In this document: positions 33,636 through 42,936 of the stretch, piece by piece
How the letters are laid out: every line of letters begins with the position of its first letter
Numbering within the stretch: position 1 is the stretch's first letter
Origin: Hamadaea tsunoensis DSM 44101
Lineage (GTDB): Bacteria; Actinomycetota; Actinomycetes; Mycobacteriales; Micromonosporaceae
Length of the DNA stretch: 64,000 bases
NCBI RefSeq assembly: GCF_000428945.1
Contig: NZ_AUAX01000021.1
Span: 99,977 to 163,976 of the forward strand
Direction: 5' to 3'
Position numbers and translations under genes: made by a program
Notes under the pieces: model-generated
Seen by the model: the letters and a program-made list of their open reading frames with translations, nothing else
The model's database searches: none
What the model was told of the DNA's origin: nothing

Positions 33636-36600
33636 ACGCCGCGGTCGGTCGGTACACGGTCGCCGTCCTGGAGATCGCCGACCACGCCAATCGCCGGCTG
33701 GACATCGCGCAGCGGCTCACCCGCGATCTGTTCGTGCTCGTCAGCGAGGCGCTCGCCGAGTCCGCGGTGGATCCCGAGGCGTGCATGTTCCTGCCGGCGC
33801 CGGAGGGGGACCGGCTCACCGTCTTCGTCCCCGAGACGGTACCGGTCGCGCGGCTGCTCGGCGACGGTGTCCGCTGGCTTCATCTCCTGCTCTCGCAGCG
33901 AGACCTGGAGTTCGCCGACGACCACCGTCTGCGCGTACGGCTCGGTGTTTCGAGCGCCACGGTGGTCCGTGACGGTGCGACGCCGCTACCGGCCACATCG
34001 CCACTCACGCTCGACTCGCATCCGGTACGCCAGGCGATGCACACGTTGCCCGAGGCTCCGCTCGCGGTCGTGGTGGCCGACGACGTGTTCCAGACGATGA
34101 TCCACTACGGCTATCGGGGTGTGTACGCCTCCGCGTACGCGCCGATCCTGGTCGGACTGGAGCGGAGCCGCCGCCGGGCGTGGCTGCGGGTTCCCGGCGC
34201 ACGGCTGCATCCGGCGCAGTGGGAGGAGCCCGCGATCGATCCGGACCGCCGGCCCAGCGGACCTGAAGTCCTGGATGTGCGCCTTGTCTCCGAGGTCTTC
34301 CCGCCGTCGGAGGGCCCCGTCGTGGCGGCGGATCCCGTCGTGGCGGCGGATCCCGTCGAGGAGGCGCGGCCGCCGGCCGGGCCGCCCGAGATCGACGAGC
34401 GGGTCATGCAGGTGTTGCTCGCAGCCCTGTCCGCAAGCCCGGCCGAGAGCGGGAGCACGTGGCCGGCCGTCGCGGCGGCCGCGGTGCTGACCAGTTTCGA
34501 TCCCGCGGAGCTGCGGACGCTGCACGGCGACCGGGTGCCGCCCGAGCTGCTGGACCACTGCACCGAATCGTTGCCGTCCAACGATGGCGTGGTCCGTCGG
34601 CGGTTGACCTCGGCGGCTCGGCGGGCCGCCTTGCGCAGGCTGTACGCGGAAGGCCTGGTCCGTCAGGCGCTGGCCGCGAACACCGGGCCGCAGCACGCGT
34701 CGACCGACCCTGCTCAAGCGCTCTTCGCGGACCTGCTCACCGGCTTGCCCCGACCCCTGGACGCGTACCCGACGGCGAATCTGCTCCAGATAGGACAGTT
34801 CCTGCCGTGGCTCGCGGAGATCGTCCCGGACCTGCCTCCCGAAGCCGAGGTTCATGCGATCGTCCGGACCCGGGAACTCTTCGAGCCGCTCCGCCGGCTG
34901 GCAGAGGGCTTCCGGGGTCGCTCCGGCGAGCTGGCGCGGTTGCGGGCCTACGTCGTCGAGGAGGCTCCCGCCGGGCACGGCTTCGCCGCCGCGCCTCCGC
35001 TGGGCATCTGGGGGGTCGGCGGAGCCGGAAAGTCCACTCTGGTCGCCCGGTTCGTCCTGGAGCAGGCCGATCGGGGAGTGGCGTTCGCGTACATCGACTT
35101 CGACCGGCCGGGACGGCTGTCCGCCGACCCGCTCGCGTTGCTGGGTGAGGCGCTACGGCAACTCGACATCCAGTTCCCCGAGGCGGCCGGGGCCGCCGCC
35201 GACGTCCGGCTCGGATGGGACGGCGACGACTGGGCGAGCCGGCCGCTATGGCCGAACGCCGGCCCCGCCGCGCATGCCTGGCTCGGTGAGGACAAGGTTC
35301 GGCTGACGGCCTTCTGCCGGCGTTTCGGCGGTTACCTACGCTCGGCAGCCGGTGGCGACGTGCCGTTCGTCCTCGTCTTCGACACGTTCGAGGCGGTACA
35401 GCGGCTAGGACCGGAGATGGTGGGCAGGGTCTGGGGGGTTGCCGAGACCTTGCACCGAGCGCTACCCGGCCTGCGGCTGGTCGTGGCCGGGCGGGGGCCG
35501 CTGACGGGCCTGCCGCACACCGCTGTGCGGCTCGCCGGGCTGGACCACGCCGATGCCCTCGACCTGCTCCTCGATCTGCTGAGGCCGTCGACCGTCGAGG
35601 ATCCGCGGTTGCGCGAGGTCTGTGAGTTCGTCCTCGCCCAGGTCGGCGATCTGCCGCTCAGCCTCCGGCTGGCCGCCGAGCTGGTCCGCCGGTACGCGGC
35701 CGCCGACGTGCAGGAGCCGGAATGGCGGCGCCAACTGGCCGATTCGCTACGCGTAGGCGCCCAGCGGGAGTACCTCCACCGGCGCGTACTCGACCACATC
35801 CCGGATGAACGGGTACGCGTGCTGGCCCGGTACGCGCTCGTCCTTCGCAAGGTCTCGGCTCCGGTGATCCGGCACGTGCTCGCCGGACCGACGGGCCTCG
35901 ACGTGCCCGACGACGCCGCCGCGGCGAACCTGTTCACGGCCTTTCGGCAGGAGAGTTCGCTGCTGCTGCGGTACGCCGAGGACGAGGTCGAGTACCAGCC
36001 CGAACTGCGCCGCCTGATGCTGCCGATGATGCGGACCGAGGAGTCGTCGACGGTCGCCGCGGTGCACGACGCAGCCGTTGACCACTATGCGGCGGCGTCC
36101 GTCGGACCGGACGGCATACGCCTGGCCGACCGCGCGGAGGAGATCTATCACCGGCTGTGCCGTGGCGACTCCGCCGAGATCCTCGACGGGCGATGGGTGG
36201 ACGGCGTGGCGGGGCTGCTGTCGGCCGGTGTCGAGGACTTCCACGGACCGGCGCGGCTGTACCTCTTGCGGCGGCTCGGTGTGCCCGTGCCGGCGGAGGT
36301 CGCCGCCCGGCAGGCGCTCGCGGACTGGGAGGCCCTGGCTGAACCCCGGTTGCGCGAGCTGCTCGCCGCCGGTGATCCCGTACGCGCCACCGAGCTGCTC
36401 GCCGGGCGTCCACCAGGTGAGCCGAGCGGCCGGCTGCTCGAATTGGAGGCCGGTATCCTCGCGGCCCGCGAGGACTGGCAAGGGGCACGCCGGGCCATGG
36501 AGGCCGCCGCCGAGCGCGCGATCGCCGACGGCGACCACGATGCCCACCTGCGCTGCGAGTACGGGGCGGCGCTGCTGGCGATGCGTGAGCGGAACTGGGA

Positions 36601-37144
36601 ACTGGCGCGGCGGCTGGTCGACGGCTGTGCCGACGTCGCCCGCGAACGCGGCGCCCGCCGAGACGAACTGCGGGCCTTCGTCCTGCGGCTCGCCATCGAC
36701 CGGCACCTCGGACTGGTGTTGCCCGAGCATGAACTGCTGGACGAACTCGGCCGGCTGCTCGGGCAGGACGCCTCGCAACTGGCGGACGAACCACGGCTGG
36801 CGGTCCAGCTCGCCGCCGTGCTCGGTCCTGTCCGGCCGGACCTCGTGGTCCGCGCGCTTCGGATCCAAGGCCTGCCACCACTGTCGCCGGACCAGGCCGA
36901 CCAACTGGCCGCCTCGCTCGAAGCCTGGGACGCGGTCGAGCGCAACGAGCTCTCCGCCATCGCCGGTCTGACCGAGGCGCCCGGCCGTACCTGGGCCGAC
37001 TGGCTGCGTGGTACGGCTCCCGGCGTCGTCGCCGCCGCCCTGGCCACCGCGATCCGGTCGCTGCCGGCGGCGGCACCGACGATCGCCGTCATCGCCGACG
37101 TCTACCGCGCCCTCGATCCCGTCACCGGAAGGATCCCTCGATGA
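33632..37144 (+). CDS. STAND NTPase with N-terminal degenerate cyclase-homology domain
   Basis: A 1170-residue signal-transduction ATPase. Residues 1-200 resemble a nucleotide-cyclase homology domain (YTVAVLEIADHANRRLDIAQ ... EGDRLTVFVPE ... GYRGVYASAYAPI) but the Asn/Arg catalytic pair is absent, so it should be inactive. A Pro-rich linker with an 18-bp tandem repeat follows (about 225-250), then a helical region. The NTPase has Walker A GVGGAGKST (461-469), Walker B FVLVFDTFE and a winged-helix-like part. From about 900 the protein is helical and TPR-like. The architecture is that of an NLR-like sensor: the C-terminal repeats detect a trigger, nucleotide exchange drives assembly, and the N-terminal domain signals. 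Overlaps the ATPase gene (ATGA) and the next gene. Confidence 0.82.
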   Translation: MNAAVGRYTVAVLEIADHANRRLDIAQRLTRDLFVLVSEALAESAVDPEACMFLPAPEGDRLTVFVPETVPVARLLGDGVRWLHLLLSQRDLEFADDHRLRVRLGVSSATVVRDGATPLPATSPLTLDSHPVRQAMHTLPEAPLAVVVADDVFQTMIHYGYRGVYASAYAPILVGLERSRRRAWLRVPGARLHPAQWEEPAIDPDRRPSGPEVLDVRLVSEVFPPSEGPVVAADPVVAADPVEEARPPAGPPEIDERVMQVLLAALSASPAESGSTWPAVAAAAVLTSFDPAELRTLHGDRVPPELLDHCTESLPSNDGVVRRRLTSAARRAALRRLYAEGLVRQALAANTGPQHASTDPAQALFADLLTGLPRPLDAYPTANLLQIGQFLPWLAEIVPDLPPEAEVHAIVRTRELFEPLRRLAEGFRGRSGELARLRAYVVEEAPAGHGFAAAPPLGIWGVGGAGKSTLVARFVLEQADRGVAFAYIDFDRPGRLSADPLALLGEALRQLDIQFPEAAGAAADVRLGWDGDDWASRPLWPNAGPAAHAWLGEDKVRLTAFCRRFGGYLRSAAGGDVPFVLVFDTFEAVQRLGPEMVGRVWGVAETLHRALPGLRLVVAGRGPLTGLPHTAVRLAGLDHADALDLLLDLLRPSTVEDPRLREVCEFVLAQVGDLPLSLRLAAELVRRYAAADVQEPEWRRQLADSLRVGAQREYLHRRVLDHIPDERVRVLARYALVLRKVSAPVIRHVLAGPTGLDVPDDAAAANLFTAFRQESSLLLRYAEDEVEYQPELRRLMLPMMRTEESSTVAAVHDAAVDHYAAASVGPDGIRLADRAEEIYHRLCRGDSAEILDGRWVDGVAGLLSAGVEDFHGPARLYLLRRLGVPVPAEVAARQALADWEALAEPRLRELLAAGDPVRATELLAGRPPGEPSGRLLELEAGILAAREDWQGARRAMEAAAERAIADGDHDAHLRCEYGAALLAMRERNWELARRLVDGCADVARERGARRDELRAFVLRLAIDRHLGLVLPEHELLDELGRLLGQDASQLADEPRLAVQLAAVLGPVRPDLVVRALRIQGLPPLSPDQADQLAASLEAWDAVERNELSAIAGLTEAPGRTWADWLRGTAPGVVAAALATAIRSLPAAAPTIAVIADVYRALDPVTGRIPR
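34316..34351 (+). repeat. 18-bp in-frame tandem repeat
   Basis: The unit CCCGTCGTGGCGGCGGAT occurs twice in a row and is followed by a partial third copy. It encodes PVVAAD-PVVAAD-PVEEA in the linker after the cyclase-like domain of the STAND protein. Being a multiple of three, its copy number can change without a frameshift. Confidence 0.85.
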
Positions 37145-37563
37145 ACCGCAACATCGTCACGCCGGCCGACATCCAGCCGGGCGCCTTCGAGAGCACGCAG
37201 CCCACTGCCGACGACTTCTTCGCCCGGCTGCTCAAGTTCACACCGCTGGAGGTCGTCGGCGCGTACATCGCCACGAGCGGCGTCGTCGCCTCGGCTCTGC
37301 ACGGTCCGGCCCTGCGCTGGATGCTCGGCGCCCTGCTCGGCCTGGCGGCGGTGGCAGTGTGGTTCTTCGGCCGCCGGATCCTGCATGTCGTACGCCCGCA
37401 ACAGCTCGCGATCTCGGTGGCCGCGTTTCTCGTGTGGGCGTACGCGACCGGTGGGATGTTCGCCACGTTCGCATGGTGGGCGCCGTGGCAGGGGACGGTC
37501 GGCGTGGTGGCCTTCGCGTTGACGGCCCGAATCGTGAATCTGCCGCCGCTGCCGCCCGACTGA
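37141..37563 (+). CDS. small multi-pass membrane protein
   Basis: A 140-residue protein with a hydrophilic 30-residue N-terminus and about four membrane segments: VVGAYIATSGVVASAL, MLGALLGLAAVAVWFF, LAISVAAFLVWAYAT and VGVVAFALTARI. Its ATG overlaps the STAND gene stop (ATGA), making it the last gene of the coupled block. I recognise no family. It might be a membrane effector (pore-type) or an anchor for the system. Confidence 0.75.
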   Translation: MNRNIVTPADIQPGAFESTQPTADDFFARLLKFTPLEVVGAYIATSGVVASALHGPALRWMLGALLGLAAVAVWFFGRRILHVVRPQQLAISVAAFLVWAYATGGMFATFAWWAPWQGTVGVVAFALTARIVNLPPLPPD

Positions 37564-37680
37564 GCCGCGCATTCGCCTATACGGGGGTCTGAGCCGGAAC
37601 CGACGGTCAGGGATTCGCCTTCATTCGAGCGAGTCGCAGAACCGAATCCGCGTCGCATGTGCCTGCGTTTGATCGACTCA

Positions 37681-37709
37681 TTGATGAGTGTGGACGCCGT
37701 TGTTACACT
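37681..37709 (+). promoter_or_regulatory. promoter for fxsC, leaderless
   Basis: TTGATG (-35) at 37681-37686, a 17-base spacer, and TACACT (-10) at 37704-37709, ending five bases before the ATG at 37715. The start site of transcription should fall on or next to that A, giving a leaderless mRNA. There is no ribosome site in front of the ATG, which agrees. It separates the fxs genes from the preceding island block. Confidence 0.7.
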
Positions 37710-37714
37710 CCGAA

Positions 37715-38977
37715 ATGGGTACGTCCGGAAGAGCCGCTAGGTCGGGGGCCGTCTTGCTGTACTTCTTCCTTAGCTACGCCCGCGGCGACAATGACGGGTT
37801 CGTGGAACGGTTCTTCCGAGATCTGAGCGCGGAGGTCCGCGATCTGGCTGGGCAGGCGCGCCACGAAGAGGTCGGTTTTCTCGATGTCCACAGTATCGAA
37901 CTCGGCGCCCGGTGGCCGACCAAACTCGTCAACGCCCTCGCCGAGTGTCGCCTATTCATTGCGCTACTCTCGCCGAGGTACTTCATCAGTGAAGCCTGCG
38001 GCAAGGAATGGGCGGCTTTCGAGCAGAGGCTCAAGGCCTACGAACAAAGCACCGGCGACCAGTTGCCTCTCCTTGTCCCGCTGATTTGGCTGCCCACTCA
38101 GACGATGCCCGAGATCGCCTTCCACCGGCAGTTCTCCAACGACACGCTTGACGAAGCGTACGATCGGCACGGGCTGCGTCAGCTCATGCGGCTGCAACGT
38201 AACCACGACGCGTACGTGGACGCGGTGTCGACCGTGGCCCGGCACATCGTCGAGTACTGCGAGGCGGGTCTTCCGGCGGCCCGCCAGCGGCCCGACTTCG
38301 GTCAGCTGCGCAGCGCCTTCCAGACCGTCGCGACGTCCACGAAGACCTCCCAGTACGTGCACTTCGTGGTGGCGGCGCCGACGGTCGGGGAGCTCAGCGC
38401 GCACCGTGTCCGCCAGGACATGAGCTACTACGGCGAAACCTCGTCGGAATGGGCGCCCTTCCGGCCGAACTCTCCCGCCCCCATCGCCTCCTACGCCATG
38501 GACATCGCTGCCGAGCAGAGCTTTCGGTCGGAGACGGTCACGCTGGACCGACTGATGGATCGGCTGGACTTCGCGTACCGGCACAATCAGATCGTGGTGC
38601 TCCTGCTGGACGCGTGGGAGACGCGGATAGTCGAGCACCGCCAGGTTCTTGAGGCGTGCGACATCTGGAGTCCGGCGAGCGAGGATCCGGGCGTACCGAC
38701 GGTTCTGATCCCGGTGAACCATGGGGACGGTGAGACCGGGCGGCACTGGCGCGATCTCTCGCGGGATCTGCGGTCCGTCTTCGCCAACCGGTACGCCGAC
38801 GGCGACGACCGGCTGTTCCGGCCGAGCGTGCTGAGTTTCCCGGCCTTCGAGGCGGATCTCAAGGTGGCGTTGGGGATCGCGCAGAACCACACGTATGTGC
38901 GGGGGACCCCGCTCCAGGACCTCCCTGATGCGGGACCGGCCCGGCCGCGGCTCGGGCTTCCCGACCTGCCCAGCTGA
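37715..38977 (+). CDS. fxsC: TIR-like protein FxsC
   Basis: A 420-residue protein. Residues about 14-185 are TIR-like: LLYFFLSYARGDND at the start, LFIALLSPRYFISEACGKEW in the middle, with the conserved Glu near the late helix. Residues about 205-400 form the second domain characteristic of FxsC from FxSxx-COOH loci (YVHFVVAAPTVGEL ... YYGETSSEWAPFRP ... VVLLLDAWE). The ATG at 37715 is supported by the leaderless promoter; an internal TTG at 37754 behind GGGGG is an alternative. Fifteen bp before fxsT. TIR domains of bacteria often cleave or sense NAD; whether this one does is unknown. Confidence 0.9.
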   Translation: MGTSGRAARSGAVLLYFFLSYARGDNDGFVERFFRDLSAEVRDLAGQARHEEVGFLDVHSIELGARWPTKLVNALAECRLFIALLSPRYFISEACGKEWAAFEQRLKAYEQSTGDQLPLLVPLIWLPTQTMPEIAFHRQFSNDTLDEAYDRHGLRQLMRLQRNHDAYVDAVSTVARHIVEYCEAGLPAARQRPDFGQLRSAFQTVATSTKTSQYVHFVVAAPTVGELSAHRVRQDMSYYGETSSEWAPFRPNSPAPIASYAMDIAAEQSFRSETVTLDRLMDRLDFAYRHNQIVVLLLDAWETRIVEHRQVLEACDIWSPASEDPGVPTVLIPVNHGDGETGRHWRDLSRDLRSVFANRYADGDDRLFRPSVLSFPAFEADLKVALGIAQNHTYVRGTPLQDLPDAGPARPRLGLPDLPS

Positions 38978-38991
38978 GATGGGACGATCCC

Positions 38992-41900
38992 ATGACCATG
39001 TCGAGACCGCCCGAGGGGCGGATCATCACCTTCTACTCCTACAAGGGCGGAACGGGCCGCACGATGGCGCTGGCCAACACCGCCTGGATCCTTGCCGGGC
39101 AGGGCAAGCGTGTGCTCGTGGTGGACTGGGATCTGGAATCGCCGGGTCTTCACCGCTACTTCCACCCGTTCCTCACCGACACGCAGCTGCGGTCGTCCCC
39201 GGGCGTCCTGGACATGATTCGGGGCTACGCCACGGGCACACTCGAGCCGCAGCCCGCCGACGATCCAGGCTGGTATCTGCGCCATGCCCAGGTTCTCAGC
39301 CATGCCATGTCGGTGCACTGGGTCTTTCCCGACGGCGCGTTCCTGGACTTCCTGCCGGCCGGCAAGCAGGGGCCCGCATATGCGGAGGCGGTCAGCACCT
39401 TCGACTGGCCGAGCTTCTACGACCGGCTGCACGGCGGCGCCTTCCTGCGGGCGCTGCGTGATGACATGCGCTCGAACTATGACTACGTGCTGATCGACAG
39501 CCGGACCGGGTTGTCCGACACGGCCGGCATCTGCACGGTGTTGCTGCCGGACATCATCGTCGACTGCTTCACGCTGAGTACGCAGAGCATCGATGGAGCG
39601 GCCGCGATCGCGCACTCGATCCGAGCCCAGAGAACGGATCAGCCCATCCAGATCTTCCCGGTGCCGATGCGGGTCGAGGACGCGGAGCAGATCAAGCTCG
39701 AAGCCGGCCGCGACTACGCCCGCCAACGATTCGAGCCATTTCTGTCCCACTTGGACAGCGACGGGATGGCCCGCTACTGGGGGGACGTCGAGATCCCGTA
39801 CAAGCCGTTCTACGCGTACGAGGAGATCCTCGCGGTGTTCGGCGACCGCCCGCATCAGGAGAATACGCTGCTGGCGGCGTACGGGCGGCTGGCGCGGGCG
39901 ATCACCGGCGTGGCCGGTGAGCCGCGACTTCTGGACGACCGGGAGCGACGTCGCTGGCTGGCCCGGTTCGAGCGGCCGAAGCAGGCCCTCCCCACGGACG
40001 TGGCCATCAGCTACGCGTCGGTGGACCGGGCCTGGGCCGACTGGATCGCCGCCCAGCTGACGCAGACCAACGTGCGGGTGGTCATGCAGGAGGCGGAGTT
40101 CGCCGGAGGCAGCGGTTTCGAGGCGGAGCTGCTGCGCCTGCTGGGGACCGCGAGCCGCGCGGTCGTGCTGCTTTCGCAGGCCTACGTCCGCCTGCCGGGC
40201 GCCCAGCAGTTCTGGGACGCGGTCGTCGAACGCGAGCAACAGTCGGGGAGCCGTTTCCTCGTGCCGATCCGCCTGGACAACGTCCGCCCGCCGAGCCCCT
40301 TCGCCGACCGGTTGCCGACCGACCTCTCGGACATCGTCAACGAGCGGACCGCGCAGGAGGCGGTTCTGAGCGCCCTAGACCTTCCGATCGTCGGCAGCGC
40401 CGGTGAGATGCGGCCCGGCGCCCAGCTGGCCCCGCGCTTTCCGCGCCGGCCGCCACCGGTGTCGAATCTGCCCCAGCGCAATTCGGTGTTCATCGGCCGG
40501 TCGGTGTTGCTGGACCAGCTTCACGAGCGGCTGGCGGGCAACGTGATGGTGGTGGTGCAGGCGCTCTACGGGATGGGGGGCGTAGGCAAGACACAGGCCG
40601 CCCTGGAGTACGCCTACCGGTTCTCCGCATATTACGACGTGTTGTGGTGGATCTCCGCGGAGCAGCCGAGCCAGGTCCGGTCGGGGCTCGCGGCGCTCGC
40701 CGAGCGGCTGGGCCTGCCGGTCGGGGAGAACGCCGAGGAGAACATCGAGGCCGTGCTGGAGGCACTGCGCCAAGGCAGCCCCTATCCCCACTGGCTGCTG
40801 ATCTTCGACAACGCGGGCAATCCCGAAGATCTGCGCCGCTACCTGCCGACCGGTGCGGGGCACGTCCTGCTCACCTCGCGCGACCACACCTGGGCGGAGC
40901 AGGGGCGGGCGAATCCGCTGGAGGTCGATGTCTTCGAGCGGCAGGAGAGCGTCGCGCTGCTGCGCGAGCGGCTGCCGGGCATCGGCTTGGACGACGCGGA
41001 CCTGGTGGCGGAGCAGTTGGGTGACCTGCCGCTCGCCGTCGAGCAGGCCGGCGCCTGGCTGGCCGCCACGGCGATGCCGGTCCGGGAGTACCTGGATCTG
41101 CTGAACACCGAACTGCCCCGGATTCTGGAGGAGCACCCGCCACCCGGATACCAGCGGTCGGCAGCCAGTTCGTGGCTGGTGTCGCTGCAGACGTTGCGGG
41201 CGCGGATGCCGGCCTCGGCGAAGCTGCTGGAGCTGTGTGCGTTCTTCGCCCCTGAACCGATTCCGATGTGGTTGATCACCAGCGGCCGGTTCATCGACGC
41301 CCTGCTGCCGTACGACCGGACGCTACGGGACAAGATCATCCAGGCGCACCTGGTCCGGGAGGTCGGCCGCTACGCCCTCGCCCGCGTGGACGCGGCGCGG
41401 CCCAGCATCCAGCTGCACCGGCTCGTGCAGGGGATGATCCGCAGCATCCTGCCCGACGAGGAGGCGGCGAACAACCAGCGGACGGTGCAGGAAATCCTGG
41501 CGGCGGCCAATCCCGGCGAGCCCAACGAGGCCCGGACCTGGCCGGTCTACCGTGACCTCCTGCCCCATTTGACGGCGTGCGGCGCGCTGGATTCGACCGA
41601 TCCCGACGTGCGTCAGCTCATCCTGGACATGAGCCGCTACCTATACAAGATCAGCGACTACACCAGCAGCCAGGACCTCGCCGAGCAGGCGTTGACCCGC
41701 TGGGCGGCCACCCCGGCGGCCGAGGGGACCGACTACACGCAGCCGGAGGTCATGCGTTGGCACCTGGCGAACTCGCTGCGCTCACAGGCCAAATTCGAGC
41801 GTGCGAAGGAGATCGACGAGAGCGCTTATCGTAGCCTGGCGAACCTGTTGGGCGACGATCATCCCCACGCGATCATGCTCAGCAGCAGCCTCGCCGCCGA

Positions 41901-42936
41901 CGAGCGAGCGCTCGGACACTATGACGAAGCGCTGCGCCTGCAGAACGAGACGCACGAACGCGCTTCCCGCGTCCTCGGCGACGATCACGAACGAACGCTG
42001 CTGGCCGCGAACAACGTTGCGGTGTCGCTGCGGCTGATGGGCAGGTTCCGGGAGGCCCGCAGCGTCGACGAAGGGACCTACGAGAAGCGCCAGCAGCTCA
42101 CCACCATCAATCGCACCTACACCTTGCTCAGCGCCAACAACCTGGCCCTCGATCTGCGCGAACTGGGGGAGTTCGAGGCGTCCCGGGAACTGCTCGAGAG
42201 TACGCTCGCCGAGTATCGGGTGATCCTCGGCGATCAAAGTACGGAGACGTTGCGTACAGCCAAGGCCTTGGCGATCACTCTGCGCAAACTCGGCCGGATC
42301 GAGGAGGCCTTCGAGCTCACCGAGGCGACCCTACGCCGGCTGACCGAACTGCTCGGCGCCCGCCATCCCGAGACGCTGGCCTGCGCGAGCAACCACGCCT
42401 GCGACTATTCGGCCCGAGGTGACGACGAACGGGCGCTGGAGCTGGCCGAGCAGACGCGGTCGCGCTATCGAGAGACCCTGGGCGACAACCATCCCTTCAC
42501 TCTGGCCTGTGCCAACAACATCTCCATCTTCCTGCGCAAGCTGGGCCGGCCGGCGGACGCTCTCACGGTGTCGACATCGGTGGTCGGCCATCTCGAAGCG
42601 GTGCTGTGGCCCACCCATCCCTACACCCTGGCCTGCACGGTCAACCTCTCGAACGCGTACTTCGACACCGGGGAGATCGAGGCCGCCTGGGAGATCGACC
42701 AGCGGACCTATGAACAGATCAAGACGGTCCTCGGCGAGGAGCATCCCGACACCCTCGCCGTGGCCAACAACCTCGCCGCCAGCCTGGACGCCGTCGGGAG
42801 GGCGGCCGAAGCCCGCACCCTCGCCGACTTCGTCCGCGCCCGCTCAGCCGCGACCCTGGGATCGGAGCATCCGAACACGGTGGCGGCCCGGCTCGGCGCG
42901 CGGCTCAACTGCGACATCGATCCACCGTCGCCGTGA
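38992..42936 (+). CDS. fxsT: FxSxx-COOH system protein FxsT (ParA-like/TIR/NB-ARC/TPR)
   Basis: A 1314-residue multidomain protein. Residues 10-330 are a ParA/MinD-like ATPase domain (FYSYKGGTGRTMALANTAWI, with Arg in the KGGTGRT loop; LVVDWDLESPG). Residues about 335-465 are a TIR-like domain (DVAISYASVDRAWADWI). Residues about 500-780 are an NB-ARC NTPase with Walker A GMGGVGKT near 527-534 and LLIFDNAGN. From about 930 to 1300 there are repeated TPR units carrying the HP.TL...NNLA-type pattern. This is the standard FxsT layout. It overlaps the converging HExxH gene by 32 bp at the 3' end. Likely an NLR-like regulator or sensor for the modified peptide. Confidence 0.9.
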   Translation: MTMSRPPEGRIITFYSYKGGTGRTMALANTAWILAGQGKRVLVVDWDLESPGLHRYFHPFLTDTQLRSSPGVLDMIRGYATGTLEPQPADDPGWYLRHAQVLSHAMSVHWVFPDGAFLDFLPAGKQGPAYAEAVSTFDWPSFYDRLHGGAFLRALRDDMRSNYDYVLIDSRTGLSDTAGICTVLLPDIIVDCFTLSTQSIDGAAAIAHSIRAQRTDQPIQIFPVPMRVEDAEQIKLEAGRDYARQRFEPFLSHLDSDGMARYWGDVEIPYKPFYAYEEILAVFGDRPHQENTLLAAYGRLARAITGVAGEPRLLDDRERRRWLARFERPKQALPTDVAISYASVDRAWADWIAAQLTQTNVRVVMQEAEFAGGSGFEAELLRLLGTASRAVVLLSQAYVRLPGAQQFWDAVVEREQQSGSRFLVPIRLDNVRPPSPFADRLPTDLSDIVNERTAQEAVLSALDLPIVGSAGEMRPGAQLAPRFPRRPPPVSNLPQRNSVFIGRSVLLDQLHERLAGNVMVVVQALYGMGGVGKTQAALEYAYRFSAYYDVLWWISAEQPSQVRSGLAALAERLGLPVGENAEENIEAVLEALRQGSPYPHWLLIFDNAGNPEDLRRYLPTGAGHVLLTSRDHTWAEQGRANPLEVDVFERQESVALLRERLPGIGLDDADLVAEQLGDLPLAVEQAGAWLAATAMPVREYLDLLNTELPRILEEHPPPGYQRSAASSWLVSLQTLRARMPASAKLLELCAFFAPEPIPMWLITSGRFIDALLPYDRTLRDKIIQAHLVREVGRYALARVDAARPSIQLHRLVQGMIRSILPDEEAANNQRTVQEILAAANPGEPNEARTWPVYRDLLPHLTACGALDSTDPDVRQLILDMSRYLYKISDYTSSQDLAEQALTRWAATPAAEGTDYTQPEVMRWHLANSLRSQAKFERAKEIDESAYRSLANLLGDDHPHAIMLSSSLAADERALGHYDEALRLQNETHERASRVLGDDHERTLLAANNVAVSLRLMGRFREARSVDEGTYEKRQQLTTINRTYTLLSANNLALDLRELGEFEASRELLESTLAEYRVILGDQSTETLRTAKALAITLRKLGRIEEAFELTEATLRRLTELLGARHPETLACASNHACDYSARGDDERALELAEQTRSRYRETLGDNHPFTLACANNISIFLRKLGRPADALTVSTSVVGHLEAVLWPTHPYTLACTVNLSNAYFDTGEIEAAWEIDQRTYEQIKTVLGEEHPDTLAVANNLAASLDAVGRAAEARTLADFVRARSAATLGSEHPNTVAARLGARLNCDIDPPSP

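Noticed and set aside
34316..34351. Tandem repeat as a CRISPR or mobile-element feature
   Set aside because: Two contiguous 18-bp in-frame units inside a linker; no spacers and no element ends.
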